In this document: positions 8,172 to 15,939 of the stretch, piece by piece
How the letters are laid out: each line of letters begins with the position of its first letter
How positions within the stretch are numbered: the first letter of the stretch is position 1
NCBI RefSeq assembly: GCF_000739635.1
Contig: NZ_BATQ01000171.1
Span: forward strand, 62,001-126,000
Origin: Verrucomicrobium sp. BvORR034
GTDB taxonomy: Bacteria; Verrucomicrobiota; Verrucomicrobiia; Verrucomicrobiales; Verrucomicrobiaceae
Direction of reading: 5' to 3'
Length of the DNA: 64,000 nucleotides
Position numbers and translations under genes: made by a program
Notes under the pieces: generated by a model
Databases searched by the model: none
Told to the model about the DNA's origin: nothing
Seen by the model: only the letters and a program-made list of their open reading frames with translations

Positions 8172-9659
8172 CTACCTCCCCTCCAGCACCTTTGCGAGTT
8201 TCCTCGCACCTTCCCGGATCAATTCCGGCCGGTAACCGCCGAAGCCCAGCAGCAGGCCGTTCACATCCTTGCGTTGGATCTGGAACATGGAGAGCGTCAT
8301 GCACCGCACCCCCTGGCGCGCCGCCGCCTCCGCGACCGCATGGTCATTCCTCGCGGGCGGCAGATGCCCCGCTGTCTGCATACCAGCATGAATCGGAGCA
8401 ATCTCAATCAGCCCTGCCAGAGGCCCTGTCGCTACCATCTCCATGAGCGTGCCCAATCTCTCCGCATACGCCTCCCGCATGCGCCGGATGTGCTGGCCAA
8501 AGTGCCCCTCCGTGATGAAGTCACACAACACCGCCTGATCCAGCAGAGGCGGAAAACGATCACTCAGCGAGCGAGCCACGGCAAACGGCTCCACCAGACG
8601 CAGCGGAAGCACCACATAACCCAGCCGCAGATTAGGAAACAACATCTTGTTGAAGCTCCCCGCGAAGATGACACACCCACTGCCGTCCAGCCCCTGCATG
8701 GAGGGCAGCGGCCGTCCCCGGTAGCGGTACTCGCTATCATAGTCATCCTCAAAGATCCACGACCCCGCCTCCTGCGCCCACTGCAACAGGGCCAGGCGAC
8801 GCTCCAGGCTCAGGCTTGTCCCCAGGGGAAACTCATGCGCCGGCGTCACGTACGCCAGCTTGGCATCCGCAGCCAGCTTCCGGCCTCGGGCCACATCCAG
8901 CCCATCTTCATCCACAGGGATGGCCACCAACTGTGCCCCTACGGACCGAAAGGCCCCCACTGCCCCGATATATCCCGGGTCCTCCATCCACACCTTGTCA
9001 CCAGGGTCCAGCACCAGTCGCGCCGTGAGGTCAAGCGTCTGCTGGGTGCCGGACACGATCACTACCTGGTCCGCCGTGCAATGCACCGCCCGGGCCGATC
9101 CCAGATACGCCGCCACCGCCTCCCGGAGTGGCCGGTACCCGTGGGCCTCCGCCACCCCCAGCTGCAGTCCGGAGGCCTGTCGCAACCGACGCCCTGCCAG
9201 CCGGCTCCACAGGGTGGTGGGAAATAGATCCAGCGCGGGTTGGTTGGGCTCAAAAGCCACGCCTGTGGGGGCCACTCCGTGAAGGGGAAACAGGGGGCGC
9301 AGTGTCTGGGACCATGCCGAAAGTCTGGCCCGTGAAGGCATCACACTCGCCGGCACCGCCTGCAACGAGGGAGCCGGGGCAAAGAAACGCTCCGGCAGAT
9401 TGCCCGCCACCCGCGTGCCAGATCCCACCTCACTTTCCACATACCCCTCGGCCTTGAGCTGTTCAAACGTGACCAGTACCGTGCCCCGTGCCACGCCGTA
9501 CTGCGCCGCCAGCTCCCGGGTGGAAGGCAGGCGCATGCCGGGCTTGAGCCGCCCTTCGGCAATGGCCAATCGGAGCTCCTCATAAATCCAGCGGAACAGG
9601 GGCGTACCCTCTGGGGCTGGGCGCAGCGCCAGTTCCTGCAGAGATGCTTTCCGGGACAT
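8172..9659 (-). CDS. MocR/PdxR-type GntR regulator with aminotransferase domain
   Basis: A transcription factor that fuses a GntR winged helix to a PLP-binding aminotransferase-like domain. The N-terminus shows PLFRWIYEELRLAIAEGRLKPG, MRLPSTRELAAQYGVARGTV and LKAEGYVESEVGSGT, the GntR helix-turn-helix and wing. The large domain has ADQVVIVSGTQQTLDL, WMEDPGYIGA, IFEDDYDSEYRYRGRP and the PLP lysine in GSFNKMLFPNLRLGYV (near residue 338). The frame opens at a GTG at 9692, but that codon lies inside an inverted repeat likely to be the operator, so I prefer ATG 9659. Divergent from an AhpD-like/cupin/DoxX group, which it probably regulates along with itself. The effector is unknown. Confidence 0.88.
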   Translation of the reverse strand: MSRKASLQELALRPAPEGTPLFRWIYEELRLAIAEGRLKPGMRLPSTRELAAQYGVARGTVLVTFEQLKAEGYVESEVGSGTRVAGNLPERFFAPAPSLQAVPASVMPSRARLSAWSQTLRPLFPLHGVAPTGVAFEPNQPALDLFPTTLWSRLAGRRLRQASGLQLGVAEAHGYRPLREAVAAYLGSARAVHCTADQVVIVSGTQQTLDLTARLVLDPGDKVWMEDPGYIGAVGAFRSVGAQLVAIPVDEDGLDVARGRKLAADAKLAYVTPAHEFPLGTSLSLERRLALLQWAQEAGSWIFEDDYDSEYRYRGRPLPSMQGLDGSGCVIFAGSFNKMLFPNLRLGYVVLPLRLVEPFAVARSLSDRFPPLLDQAVLCDFITEGHFGQHIRRMREAYAERLGTLMEMVATGPLAGLIEIAPIHAGMQTAGHLPPARNDHAVAEAAARQGVRCMTLSMFQIQRKDVNGLLLGFGGYRPELIREGARKLAKVLEGR

Positions 9660-9685
9660 GAACGCGACTTGAGGGATCTGAAAGT

Positions 9686-9713
9686 GGTCCACTACATATC
9701 AGGTAAATGGACC
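9686..9713. promoter_or_regulatory. Candidate operator between the MocR gene and the AhpD-like gene
   Basis: GGTCCA at 9686-9691 and its reverse complement TGGACC at 9708-9713 are 22 bases apart, about two helical turns. The left arm is itself within the palindrome AGTGGTCCACT (9683-9693). A spaced pair of half-sites in a divergent intergenic region is what a dimeric MocR protein would need. Inferred from position and symmetry only. Confidence 0.5.
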
Positions 9714-9781
9714 TTCCAGCAAGACCATTCGAGAGCGATTCTTTCTTCAGTTCGAAACACCAAAATCAAACCAACATCCTT

Positions 9782-10258
9782 ATGAGCGAGATCTCCGACA
9801 CCCCAGAAGGCAAGCCCCGCATGGAATACCACCTGGCCAGCCCCGACGCCGTGAAGGCCATGTTTGCCCTGTCATTCGCCGTACAAAAGATGGGCATCGA
9901 GCCAGCCCTGCTGGACTTGGTGAACCTCCGTGCCTCCCTGATTAATGGCTGCGCTTACTGCATCGACCTCCACAATCGCGAGGCGCTCGCCCGCGGCGAG
10001 TCCGCCCGCCGCCTCAACCTCCTGCCCGTCTGGCATGAGGTGCCCCACCTCTACACCAGCCGGGAACGCGCCGCCCTCGCCTGGACCGAGGCCGTGACCC
10101 TCATCTCCCAAACCCACGTGCCCGACGAGGTGTACGCCCAGGCCCGCGAGGTGTTCTCAGAAACAGAACTGACCAACCTCAACCTCGCCGTCGTCGCCAT
10201 CAACGGCTGGAACCGCTTCGCCATCAGCTTCCGCAAGATGCCCGAAGAGTTGAAATAA
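9782..10258 (+). CDS. AhpD-like carboxymuconolactone decarboxylase family protein
   Basis: An all-helical AhpD/CMD-fold protein. Its key motif is CAYCIDLH: Cys57, Cys60 and His64 form the C-x-x-C-x-x-x-H active site of alkylhydroperoxidase-type proteins, which reduce peroxides through a dithiol. Other family marks are MSFAVQKMGIEPAL-like helix 1, ESARRLNLLPVW, and SRERAALAWTEAVT near the middle. ATG 9782 is preferred to the upstream ATG 9707, since the added 25 residues have no family similarity and 9707 overlaps the candidate operator. 158 residues. First gene of a possible operon with a cupin and a DoxX protein, divergent from the MocR regulator. The partner that recycles the dithiol is unknown. 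Confidence 0.87.
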   Translation: MSEISDTPEGKPRMEYHLASPDAVKAMFALSFAVQKMGIEPALLDLVNLRASLINGCAYCIDLHNREALARGESARRLNLLPVWHEVPHLYTSRERAALAWTEAVTLISQTHVPDEVYAQAREVFSETELTNLNLAVVAINGWNRFAISFRKMPEELK

Positions 10259-10292
10259 TACCCTCGAACCCCATTCCTAATTCCTAATTCCC

Positions 10293-10736
10293 ATGCCCTC
10301 CCTTTCCCGCCGCCAACTCATGACCCTGCTGACCGCCGCCTCCGGCGTGCCCGCGTTCGCAGCGGCAGCCTCCGCCGCCACCCACCCGGATGCTGCACAG
10401 ACCGGCTCCAAGGTCACCTCCCTGTTCACCCGCGTCCTCGCTGGTCATCCCGAGAGCGAGGTCAACATGGTACTGGTGGAGTACGCCGGCGGGGCCAGCT
10501 CCCCAGCCCATCGCCACGCCGGCCCCGTCTTTGTGTATGTACTGGAGGGCACCGTGGAGATGCAGATCACTGACGGACCGCTCACCAAACTCACCAAGGG
10601 CGAGACCTACTACGAGCCCCCTGGTGGCGTGCATCTGGTCTCCCGCAACGCCAGTGCCACCGAGCCCGCCAAGCTGCTCGCCTTCGTGGTCGGGCCCAAG
10701 GGAACCCCGCCAACCGGCCCGGTGGACAAACACTGA
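10293..10736 (+). CDS. Exported cupin-domain protein
   Basis: A small beta-barrel cupin. The N-terminus carries a twin-arginine-like signal (SRRQLMTLLTAASG, cleavage near AASA-A). The cupin motifs follow: SSPAHRHAGPVFVYVLEG (metal-ligand histidines in HRH and a conserved Gly), then the second motif around GETYYEPPGGVHLVSRN with a further His. Such single-domain cupins bind a metal and often have dioxygenase or sensor roles, but the substrate cannot be read from sequence. 147 residues. It lies 34 bases after the AhpD-like gene; the spacer has a short direct repeat (CCTAATTCCTAATTCC) directly before the ATG. Confidence 0.82.
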   Translation: MPSLSRRQLMTLLTAASGVPAFAAAASAATHPDAAQTGSKVTSLFTRVLAGHPESEVNMVLVEYAGGASSPAHRHAGPVFVYVLEGTVEMQITDGPLTKLTKGETYYEPPGGVHLVSRNASATEPAKLLAFVVGPKGTPPTGPVDKH

Positions 10737-10776
10737 GCCCTCCTCCACACTCGTCACCCCAGGCCCCACTTAGGTT

Positions 10777-11202
10777 ATGACATTGAACCTCTTCACCGGC
10801 TGGACCCTTCGCATCAGCCTCGCCGCTGCCTTCCTCTCCGCCGTAGCGGACCGCTTCGGCCTTTGGGGTCCACCCGGCGCACCGAATGTAGCCTGGGGTG
10901 ACTGGGCCAGTTTCGTCGCCTACACCGGAACCTTGAACGCCTTCCTGCCTGCCTCGCTCTACGCCCCCCTGGGCTGGATCGCTACCATTGCTGAAATCGT
11001 GCTGGCCGTCTGGCTGCTGGTGGGGGTGAAGCTGCGTTGGGCGGCCCTGGGCAGCGCTGCCCTGCTGCTCGTTTTTGCGCTCTCCATGACGGTTACCCTG
11101 GGCATCAAAGCTCCCCTCAATTACTCCGTCTTCACCGGGGTAGCCGCCGCCCTGTCCCTGGTCTGTTTGGCTGCTCGACCTGGAAACCTTCAAGCTCGGT
11201 AA
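10777..11202 (+). CDS. DoxX-like integral membrane protein
   Basis: 141 residues with four predicted membrane segments: around LRISLAAAFLSAVADRF, the region near LGWIATIAEIVLAVWLLVG, AALGSAALLLVFALSMTV and VFTGVAAALSLVCLAA. The pattern with an early Ala/Phe-rich helix, the RFGLWG loop and an acidic residue in the second long helix (AEIVLAVWLL) fits the DoxX/DoxD family. DoxX proteins are tied to quinone and thiol redox chemistry in the membrane, which suits its place after an AhpD-like protein and a cupin. It starts 40 bases after the cupin stop. The biochemical activity is unproven. Confidence 0.75.
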   Translation: MTLNLFTGWTLRISLAAAFLSAVADRFGLWGPPGAPNVAWGDWASFVAYTGTLNAFLPASLYAPLGWIATIAEIVLAVWLLVGVKLRWAALGSAALLLVFALSMTVTLGIKAPLNYSVFTGVAAALSLVCLAARPGNLQAR

Positions 11203-11332
11203 ACAAAAGTCAGAATAAAAACAGCAGCCTGCCCGTCACAAAGGCAGATCACCGGACATGCAGTCATTGAAAGGCAGGAGTGAACCCCCTCGCTCCTGCC
11301 GATCAAAAAACCCTCAAACCTCCCCTTTCACC

Positions 11333-11506
11333 ATGAACCCCGATTCCACCGCTCGCATCGTCAGGATCCTCCTGTCCGCCTGTGTGGCCTTGGGCCTCCT
11401 CGCGGCGGCAGTTCGTCCGAACTTGGTTCATGGTGGGGCCCCCAACTTGAGCACCCCACTGGCGGCAGGCAAGACGCCGGTGGGGGCCAGTGGGTGGATT
11501 CGGTAA
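11333..11506 (+). CDS. Possible small membrane protein of unknown function
   Basis: A 57-residue frame beginning MNPDSTARIVRILLSACVAL with one hydrophobic helix (about residues 9-26), followed by a polar tail. The start follows a CTTTCACC leader, like other genes here. The frame also opens at 11258, but that part looks non-coding. No homologue is recognised and it could be chance; it continues the DoxX direction with a 130-base gap. Confidence 0.35.
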   Translation: MNPDSTARIVRILLSACVALGLLAAAVRPNLVHGGAPNLSTPLAAGKTPVGASGWIR

Positions 11507-12052
11507 CCAGCAGAAGTGGCGCTGTGAATCTAACCACAGAGGCGCAGAGAACACAGAGGGCTGAGTTAAGGATAGAGGTAAACAGTGGATAGGCGCCTCA
11601 GAGGCTGATTGCCTCCCTCCCTCCCCACCGCCTCCAACACCTGGCGACGAAGTCGCTGTGGAGTGCGCGCGTGAAGCGCCGCTTTCGTGGACCCGAGGCG
11701 CTTCCTCGAACCTCATGAGGCGAGCAGGGCAACAAGACACCCGCCCCACGTTCCCGGCAAGATGCCGAGAACCTTTCAGTCAACGTCCCTCCGGCACCTC
11801 AAGCCCCCGGATCCACTCAAATCCACCACCCCCAACACCTGGCGGCGTCCCGATTTATCGGGACTTTGGGACTGCGGTGAGCATCACCGCTTTCGGGACG
11901 GCTTGTGAGGTTCGATCCCCCTACTTGCAGCAACGGAGCCCATTCCCTCCGACTCTCTCTCTCTCAACCAGGTGCCGCCCTGGCGGCACCGTCTCAACCA
12001 GCAACGCGTCTCAATGTGCCGCTTGCGGCACATCTCAACTTCCCCCTCTCCC
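11507..12052. repeat. Repeat-rich spacer between convergent genes
   Basis: No gene seen. It contains a CACAGAGGCGCAGAGAACAC motif near 11534 that matches one near 4442, a GCGACGAAGTCGC hairpin near 11644-11656, a GTTCCCGGCA-aga-TGCCGAGAAC hairpin at about 11751-11773 that recurs reversed near 21304-21330, a hairpin GCGGTGa-gca-tCACCGC near 11875, and two GC-rich hairpins (GTGCCGCC-ct-GGCGGCAC at 11971-11988 and TGTGCCGC-tt-GCGGCACA at 12013-12030) separated by TCTCAA-type spacers. The last two might end transcription of the convergent genes but have no T-tract. Confidence 0.6.
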
Positions 12053-12880
12053 CTACGCCCCCTCCGTGCTGCCGTGCCACACACGCTGCAGACGCTCAAT
12101 CTTCAGCGCCTTGCCCGTCGTCGCATCCACATCCACCACTGCGCCACACAGTTTCACCTGACCGCGAGCCACATGGCCCTTGCTGGGCAGCAGCTTGGTG
12201 AACCGCTCGATCGCCGTCTGCACTTCCATGCCGATGCACGAGTCCACCGGGCCGCACATGCCCGCATCGCAGAGAAATGCGGTGCCATTGGGCAGCACCC
12301 GCTCATCCGCCGTCTGCACATGCGTATGGGTTCCCACCACAGCGGAGACCCGGCCGTCCAGATACCAGCCCAGCGCCATCTTCTCGCTCGTGGTCTCGGA
12401 GTGCATGTCCACGAAGATGACCGGCGTTTCCTTGCGCATCTCTGCCACCACCTCATCCATGACGGTGAAAGGGTTCTCCAGCAGCATCTTCATGAAGGTG
12501 CGACCCTGCACGTTGATCACGCCCACCTTGCCCTTCTTCGTCTCCAGCACCAGCGTGCCTTCGCCCGGCGTGCCCGCGGGATAGTTCACCGGCCTCAGCA
12601 GCCGGGGTTCTTCAGAAAAGTACGGCACGATCTCCTTCTGGTCCCACACATGATCCCCCGTCGTGATGACCGCCGCCCCGGCTCGCATGAGCCCGATGGC
12701 GATCTTCGGCGTGATGCCTCGACCGCCGGCGCTATTCTCGCCGTTCACAATCGCGAAGTCGATGTGCAACTCCTCCTTAAGCCGCGGCAACATCTCCGCC
12801 ACCGCTTTTCGTCCCGGGTCACCCATCACGTCACCTAAAAAAAGGATGCGAATCGTCTGGTCAGAGGGGGCGTCTGTCAT
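12053..12880 (-). CDS. ymdB: YmdB-family metallophosphoesterase (TIGR00282)
   Basis: A dimetal phosphoesterase of the YmdB family; the Bacillus member hydrolyses 2',3'-cyclic AMP and affects biofilm choice. The ligand motifs are in order: LFLGDVMGDPGR, IVNGENSAGGRGI, ITTGDHVWDQKE, VDMHSETTSEK and VVGTHTHVQTADE, followed by the conserved DAGMCGPVDSCIGME. ATG 12880 (MTDAPSDQTIRILFLG) begins 30 bases inside the longest frame; the extra ten residues from 12910 are not family-like. About 275 residues, normal length. Divergent from the amidase gene, with about 50 bases between starts. Cytoplasmic; substrate inferred from the family only. Confidence 0.9.
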   Translation of the reverse strand: MTDAPSDQTIRILFLGDVMGDPGRKAVAEMLPRLKEELHIDFAIVNGENSAGGRGITPKIAIGLMRAGAAVITTGDHVWDQKEIVPYFSEEPRLLRPVNYPAGTPGEGTLVLETKKGKVGVINVQGRTFMKMLLENPFTVMDEVVAEMRKETPVIFVDMHSETTSEKMALGWYLDGRVSAVVGTHTHVQTADERVLPNGTAFLCDAGMCGPVDSCIGMEVQTAIERFTKLLPSKGHVARGQVKLCGAVVDVDATTGKALKIERLQRVWHGSTEGA

Positions 12881-12932
12881 GCAGTACGTATTTGAGGATG
12901 AATTGTCCATGAATCAAGTCTAGGCTGCCAGC

Positions 12933-14399
12933 ATGTTGGACGGACGCTGCAGACCATGGATGACCGGAGTTGCCCTCCTGATGGGGCTGAACTGCGGCAT
13001 GATGGCGCAGACTTCCCCGGCGCCAGCGCCCGCCCCCGCTCCCGCTTCCGGGACAGGACCGGCCGCCGCACCCGCCTCCAAACCCGCACCCACTGCGGCT
13101 CCCACATCCGCAGAGGCACCTGCAGTGGGCCCCCTGGCGGCAGACTCCCCTTCCGCCCCGCTCACCCCAGTCCCGCCGATCCTGGCCAAACCAAAACTCA
13201 GCCCGCTGGCGACCCCGCCTAAATGGGACGAGCTGAAGGCCTACGATGGCGTGCTCACCCGTGCGCAGTTTGAGAAAGCCATCTCTCATGTCTATGGCAA
13301 TGGCTCGACCTTCCCGCCACCGTGGAAGCTGGACGACCAGGGTGTCATCGTGGACACCACGCCTGGCAAACTGCCCGTGCGCATTGCTTTTCGTCCCGCC
13401 ACGGTCGAGCCCAAGCAGGTCCCCCACTACTGGCGCGCCGCCAAGGATCTGCGCCCGCTCGAGCCCGGTCAATCCCCGCTGAAGGGCGTGCACATCGCTC
13501 TGGACCCCGGCCACATCGGTGGCGGATACGCCCGCCTGGAGGAGCGCTGGCTGAGCATGAATCCGGGTGAGGAAATCATGGAGGGTCGGATCGTCCTACA
13601 GGTGGCCCAGCTCCTGAAACCCCGCCTGGAGGCCCTCGGCGCCCGCGTCAGCATGGTGCGGGAGTCGGAGAACCCCCTCACCAAGGACACCCCCCAGAGC
13701 CTTCAGGACGAAGCCCTCCGATTGCTCCACGAGGCCGGCATCGCCAGCCCGAAGGACTCCTACACCGACCCCCGCGACGAGGCCCGCATCCTCAGCGTGC
13801 AGTGGCAGTCGGAAAAACTGTTCTACCGCGTGAGCGAGATCCACGCCCGCGCCCGCCGCGTGAACGAAGAACTGCGACCCGACCTTGTCCTCTGCCTGCA
13901 CCTGAACGCGGAGCCTTGGGGCGATCCCAAGCAGCCTTCGTTCGTGGAGGCCAACCACTTTCACCTGCTCATCAACGGCTGCTACAGCCCGGATGAATTG
14001 CAGTATGAGGACGTGCGCTTTGAGATGCTGCGCCGCCTTTTCTCCCGCACTGAGGAGCAGGAAATGGCCATGGCAGCCCCCGTTGCCTCCGCCATGGCCG
14101 CCGCCACCGGACTGCCGCCTTACCTCTACACCACCGCAAATGCTCGTCGGGTGTCAGGAAGCCCCTTCGTGTATGCACGGAACCTGCTGGCAAACCGGAT
14201 GTATGAATGCCCGGTCCTCTACTTTGAGCCCTACGTCATGAATCACGGCGAAACCTACCGCCGCCTCCTGCTGGGCCACTTTCTGGGGCGCACGCTCCTG
14301 GATGGCAAGCTGGTCACCAGTCCGCTGGAGGACTATGCCCGCGGTGTGGAGCGCGGTCTGGTGGAATACTTCACTCAAGCCCGGAAAGGAGGCGCCTGA
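12933..14399 (+). CDS. Exported N-acetylmuramoyl-L-alanine amidase-like protein (Amidase_3 fold)
   Basis: Probably cleaves the bond between N-acetylmuramic acid and the stem peptide of peptidoglycan in the periplasm. A signal sequence (hydrophobic MTGVALLMGLNCGMMA) is followed by about 40 residues of Ala/Pro-rich linker. The catalytic domain has the zinc histidine in HIALDPGHIGG (near residue 194), a Glu in the following EGRIVLQVAQLLKPRLEALG helix that matches the second ligand, and a second histidine in LVLCLHLNAEPWG. It has a long insertion between these motifs and a C-terminal extension, making it larger (488 residues) than simple amidases. The stop is two bases before the next gene's start, so the two are very likely one operon. 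Confidence 0.8.
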   Translation: MLDGRCRPWMTGVALLMGLNCGMMAQTSPAPAPAPAPASGTGPAAAPASKPAPTAAPTSAEAPAVGPLAADSPSAPLTPVPPILAKPKLSPLATPPKWDELKAYDGVLTRAQFEKAISHVYGNGSTFPPPWKLDDQGVIVDTTPGKLPVRIAFRPATVEPKQVPHYWRAAKDLRPLEPGQSPLKGVHIALDPGHIGGGYARLEERWLSMNPGEEIMEGRIVLQVAQLLKPRLEALGARVSMVRESENPLTKDTPQSLQDEALRLLHEAGIASPKDSYTDPRDEARILSVQWQSEKLFYRVSEIHARARRVNEELRPDLVLCLHLNAEPWGDPKQPSFVEANHFHLLINGCYSPDELQYEDVRFEMLRRLFSRTEEQEMAMAAPVASAMAAATGLPPYLYTTANARRVSGSPFVYARNLLANRMYECPVLYFEPYVMNHGETYRRLLLGHFLGRTLLDGKLVTSPLEDYARGVERGLVEYFTQARKGGA

Positions 14400-14401
14400 T
14401 C

Positions 14402-15820
14402 ATGCGCTGCCTCGTGGTGGGATGTGGCTACTCGGGTGAAAAGCTGGCGGACCTGCTGCATGAAGCAGGTCACGAGGTCACCGGCATCACCCATTCCCCG
14501 GAATCGGCGGAGCGGCTCACCGCCTCCAAGCCCTACCCGGTGTTGGCGGCAGATGTCAGTGACGAAGCCAGCCTCGCGCAGGCCACGGCAGACCTGAGCC
14601 CTCACCCGGACGTGGTCATACATTGTGCCTCCTCGAACCGGGGCGGTGCCGAGATGTACCGCAAGGTGTACCTGGAGGGCTGCACCCATCTCATCGCCCT
14701 CTTCCCCAAAGCGCACCTGCTCTTCACCAGCAGCACCAGCGTCTATCCGCAGGTGGACGGCTCGCTCGTAGACGAGGCCAGCCCAGCGGAGCCTGAGCGT
14801 GAAACCGGCCGACTCCTTCGTCAGACGGAAGATCTCGTCCTCTCTCACGGCGGCACCATCACCCGTCTGGCAGGCATCTACGGTCCCCACCGTTCGTTTG
14901 TGCTCAAGAACTTCCTCGAAGGCAAGGCCTCGATCGAAGGGGCAGAAGGCCAGGGCCGCGTCTTGAACCAGATCCATCGCGATGACGTGGCGCGCGCCAT
15001 CATGCACCTGCTGCTGGGGGGGCACCGTGGAGTTTACAACGTGGCGGACGATCTCCCCATGACCCAGCGGGACTGTTTCAAGCACCTGGCCGCCCGCTTC
15101 GCCCGCCCTCTGCCGCCAGTGGCCCCGCCCAACAACGAGCGGAAACGCGCCTGGACCAACAAGCGCGTCTCCAATGCCACCCTGCGCGCCACTGGGTTCA
15201 CGCTCACCTATCCCAGCTATTTCGACGCCCTGGACAATGACGCCGCCCTGGTGCCGTCCATCCTCACCGAGCTGGGCCTGCCTGTCACCAGCGCCCGCCG
15301 CGGACGCAACATCATCATCGTGGGCCTCATGGGTTCAGGGAAATCAACCGTGGGCCGCATGGCCGCCCACAGCCTCGGGTTTGGATTTGTGGACACGGAC
15401 CAGATCATCATCGAAAAGGCCCGCAAGACCATCCCCGACATCTTCGCTGCCGAAGGCGAGGCCGGCTTCCGCCAGCGCGAGACTGAGGCCCTGAAATCCC
15501 TGCTCGGCAAGGAGGGTCTTGTCATCGCCACCGGTGGCGGCATCGTCACCCAGGCTGCCAACCTGCCCATCCTCAAACAACTGGGCTATGTGGTCTGGCT
15601 GAACGCCGATCCCAACACGCTCTACCAGCGCACGGTGCACAGCAACGACCGACCACTGCTGCGCAACCAGGACCCTGCCGCCACCCTGCGCCACCTGTAC
15701 GAGACCCGGCGCCCCATGTACCAGAAGGCCAGCGATCTTCAAATTGGCACCGACGACCTGACTGCCCAGGATGTGGCCTATGGCCTGGCGGAAAGTGTGC
15801 GCGTGTATTTTAGAGGGTGA
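14402..15820 (+). CDS. Fusion of an NAD(P)-dependent epimerase-like SDR with shikimate kinase
   Basis: Two complete domains in one frame. Residues about 1-290 are an extended short-chain dehydrogenase/epimerase: RCLVVGCGYSGEKLADLL Rossmann start, TSSTSVYPQ, RLAGIYGPHR and a terminal HRDDVARAIMHLL. Residues about 297-472 are shikimate kinase: P-loop VGLMGSGKST (near 306-314), VDTDQII (substrate Asp), FRQRETEAL, ATGGGIV, NDRPLL (lid Arg) and TRRPMY. The kinase part phosphorylates shikimate at O3 in aromatic amino-acid synthesis. All key kinase residues are present, so this may be the organism's AroK. The classical Y-x-x-x-K of SDRs is not evident, as in YeeZ-type proteins. Follows the amidase by two bases. 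Confidence 0.88.
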   Translation: MRCLVVGCGYSGEKLADLLHEAGHEVTGITHSPESAERLTASKPYPVLAADVSDEASLAQATADLSPHPDVVIHCASSNRGGAEMYRKVYLEGCTHLIALFPKAHLLFTSSTSVYPQVDGSLVDEASPAEPERETGRLLRQTEDLVLSHGGTITRLAGIYGPHRSFVLKNFLEGKASIEGAEGQGRVLNQIHRDDVARAIMHLLLGGHRGVYNVADDLPMTQRDCFKHLAARFARPLPPVAPPNNERKRAWTNKRVSNATLRATGFTLTYPSYFDALDNDAALVPSILTELGLPVTSARRGRNIIIVGLMGSGKSTVGRMAAHSLGFGFVDTDQIIIEKARKTIPDIFAAEGEAGFRQRETEALKSLLGKEGLVIATGGGIVTQAANLPILKQLGYVVWLNADPNTLYQRTVHSNDRPLLRNQDPAATLRHLYETRRPMYQKASDLQIGTDDLTAQDVAYGLAESVRVYFRG

Positions 15821-15837
15821 AGTGGGTGGATGGTAAA

Positions 15838-15928
15838 TGTTAAGAGTTATGGGTTAGACGTTATGAAGCAGGCGTCGTAGTGCCTTTTGCCCTCGAATCG
15901 ATTCCCCATCTCATAACCCTTAACTCTT
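15838..15928. repeat. Inverted repeat in the queG leader
   Basis: TTAAGAGTTATGGGTTA near 15840-15856 is matched by ATAACCCTTAACTCTT near 15912-15927 on the opposite strand with one or two mismatches. A transcript reading into queG could form a long hairpin just before its start codon. It resembles the inverted repeats seen before the genes at 4873 and 26132 in layout but not in sequence. Confidence 0.55.
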
Positions 15929-15939
15929 CATTCCCCCCC

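Noticed and set aside
11905-11935. GAGGTTCGATCCCCCT looked like the T-arm of a tRNA
   Set aside because: The flanking stem does not pair, and no acceptor, D-arm or anticodon arm can be folded around it.
11658-12161. Short frames in the 11.5-12.1 kb spacer
   Set aside because: They run through hairpin repeats and lack any domain; better seen as non-coding.
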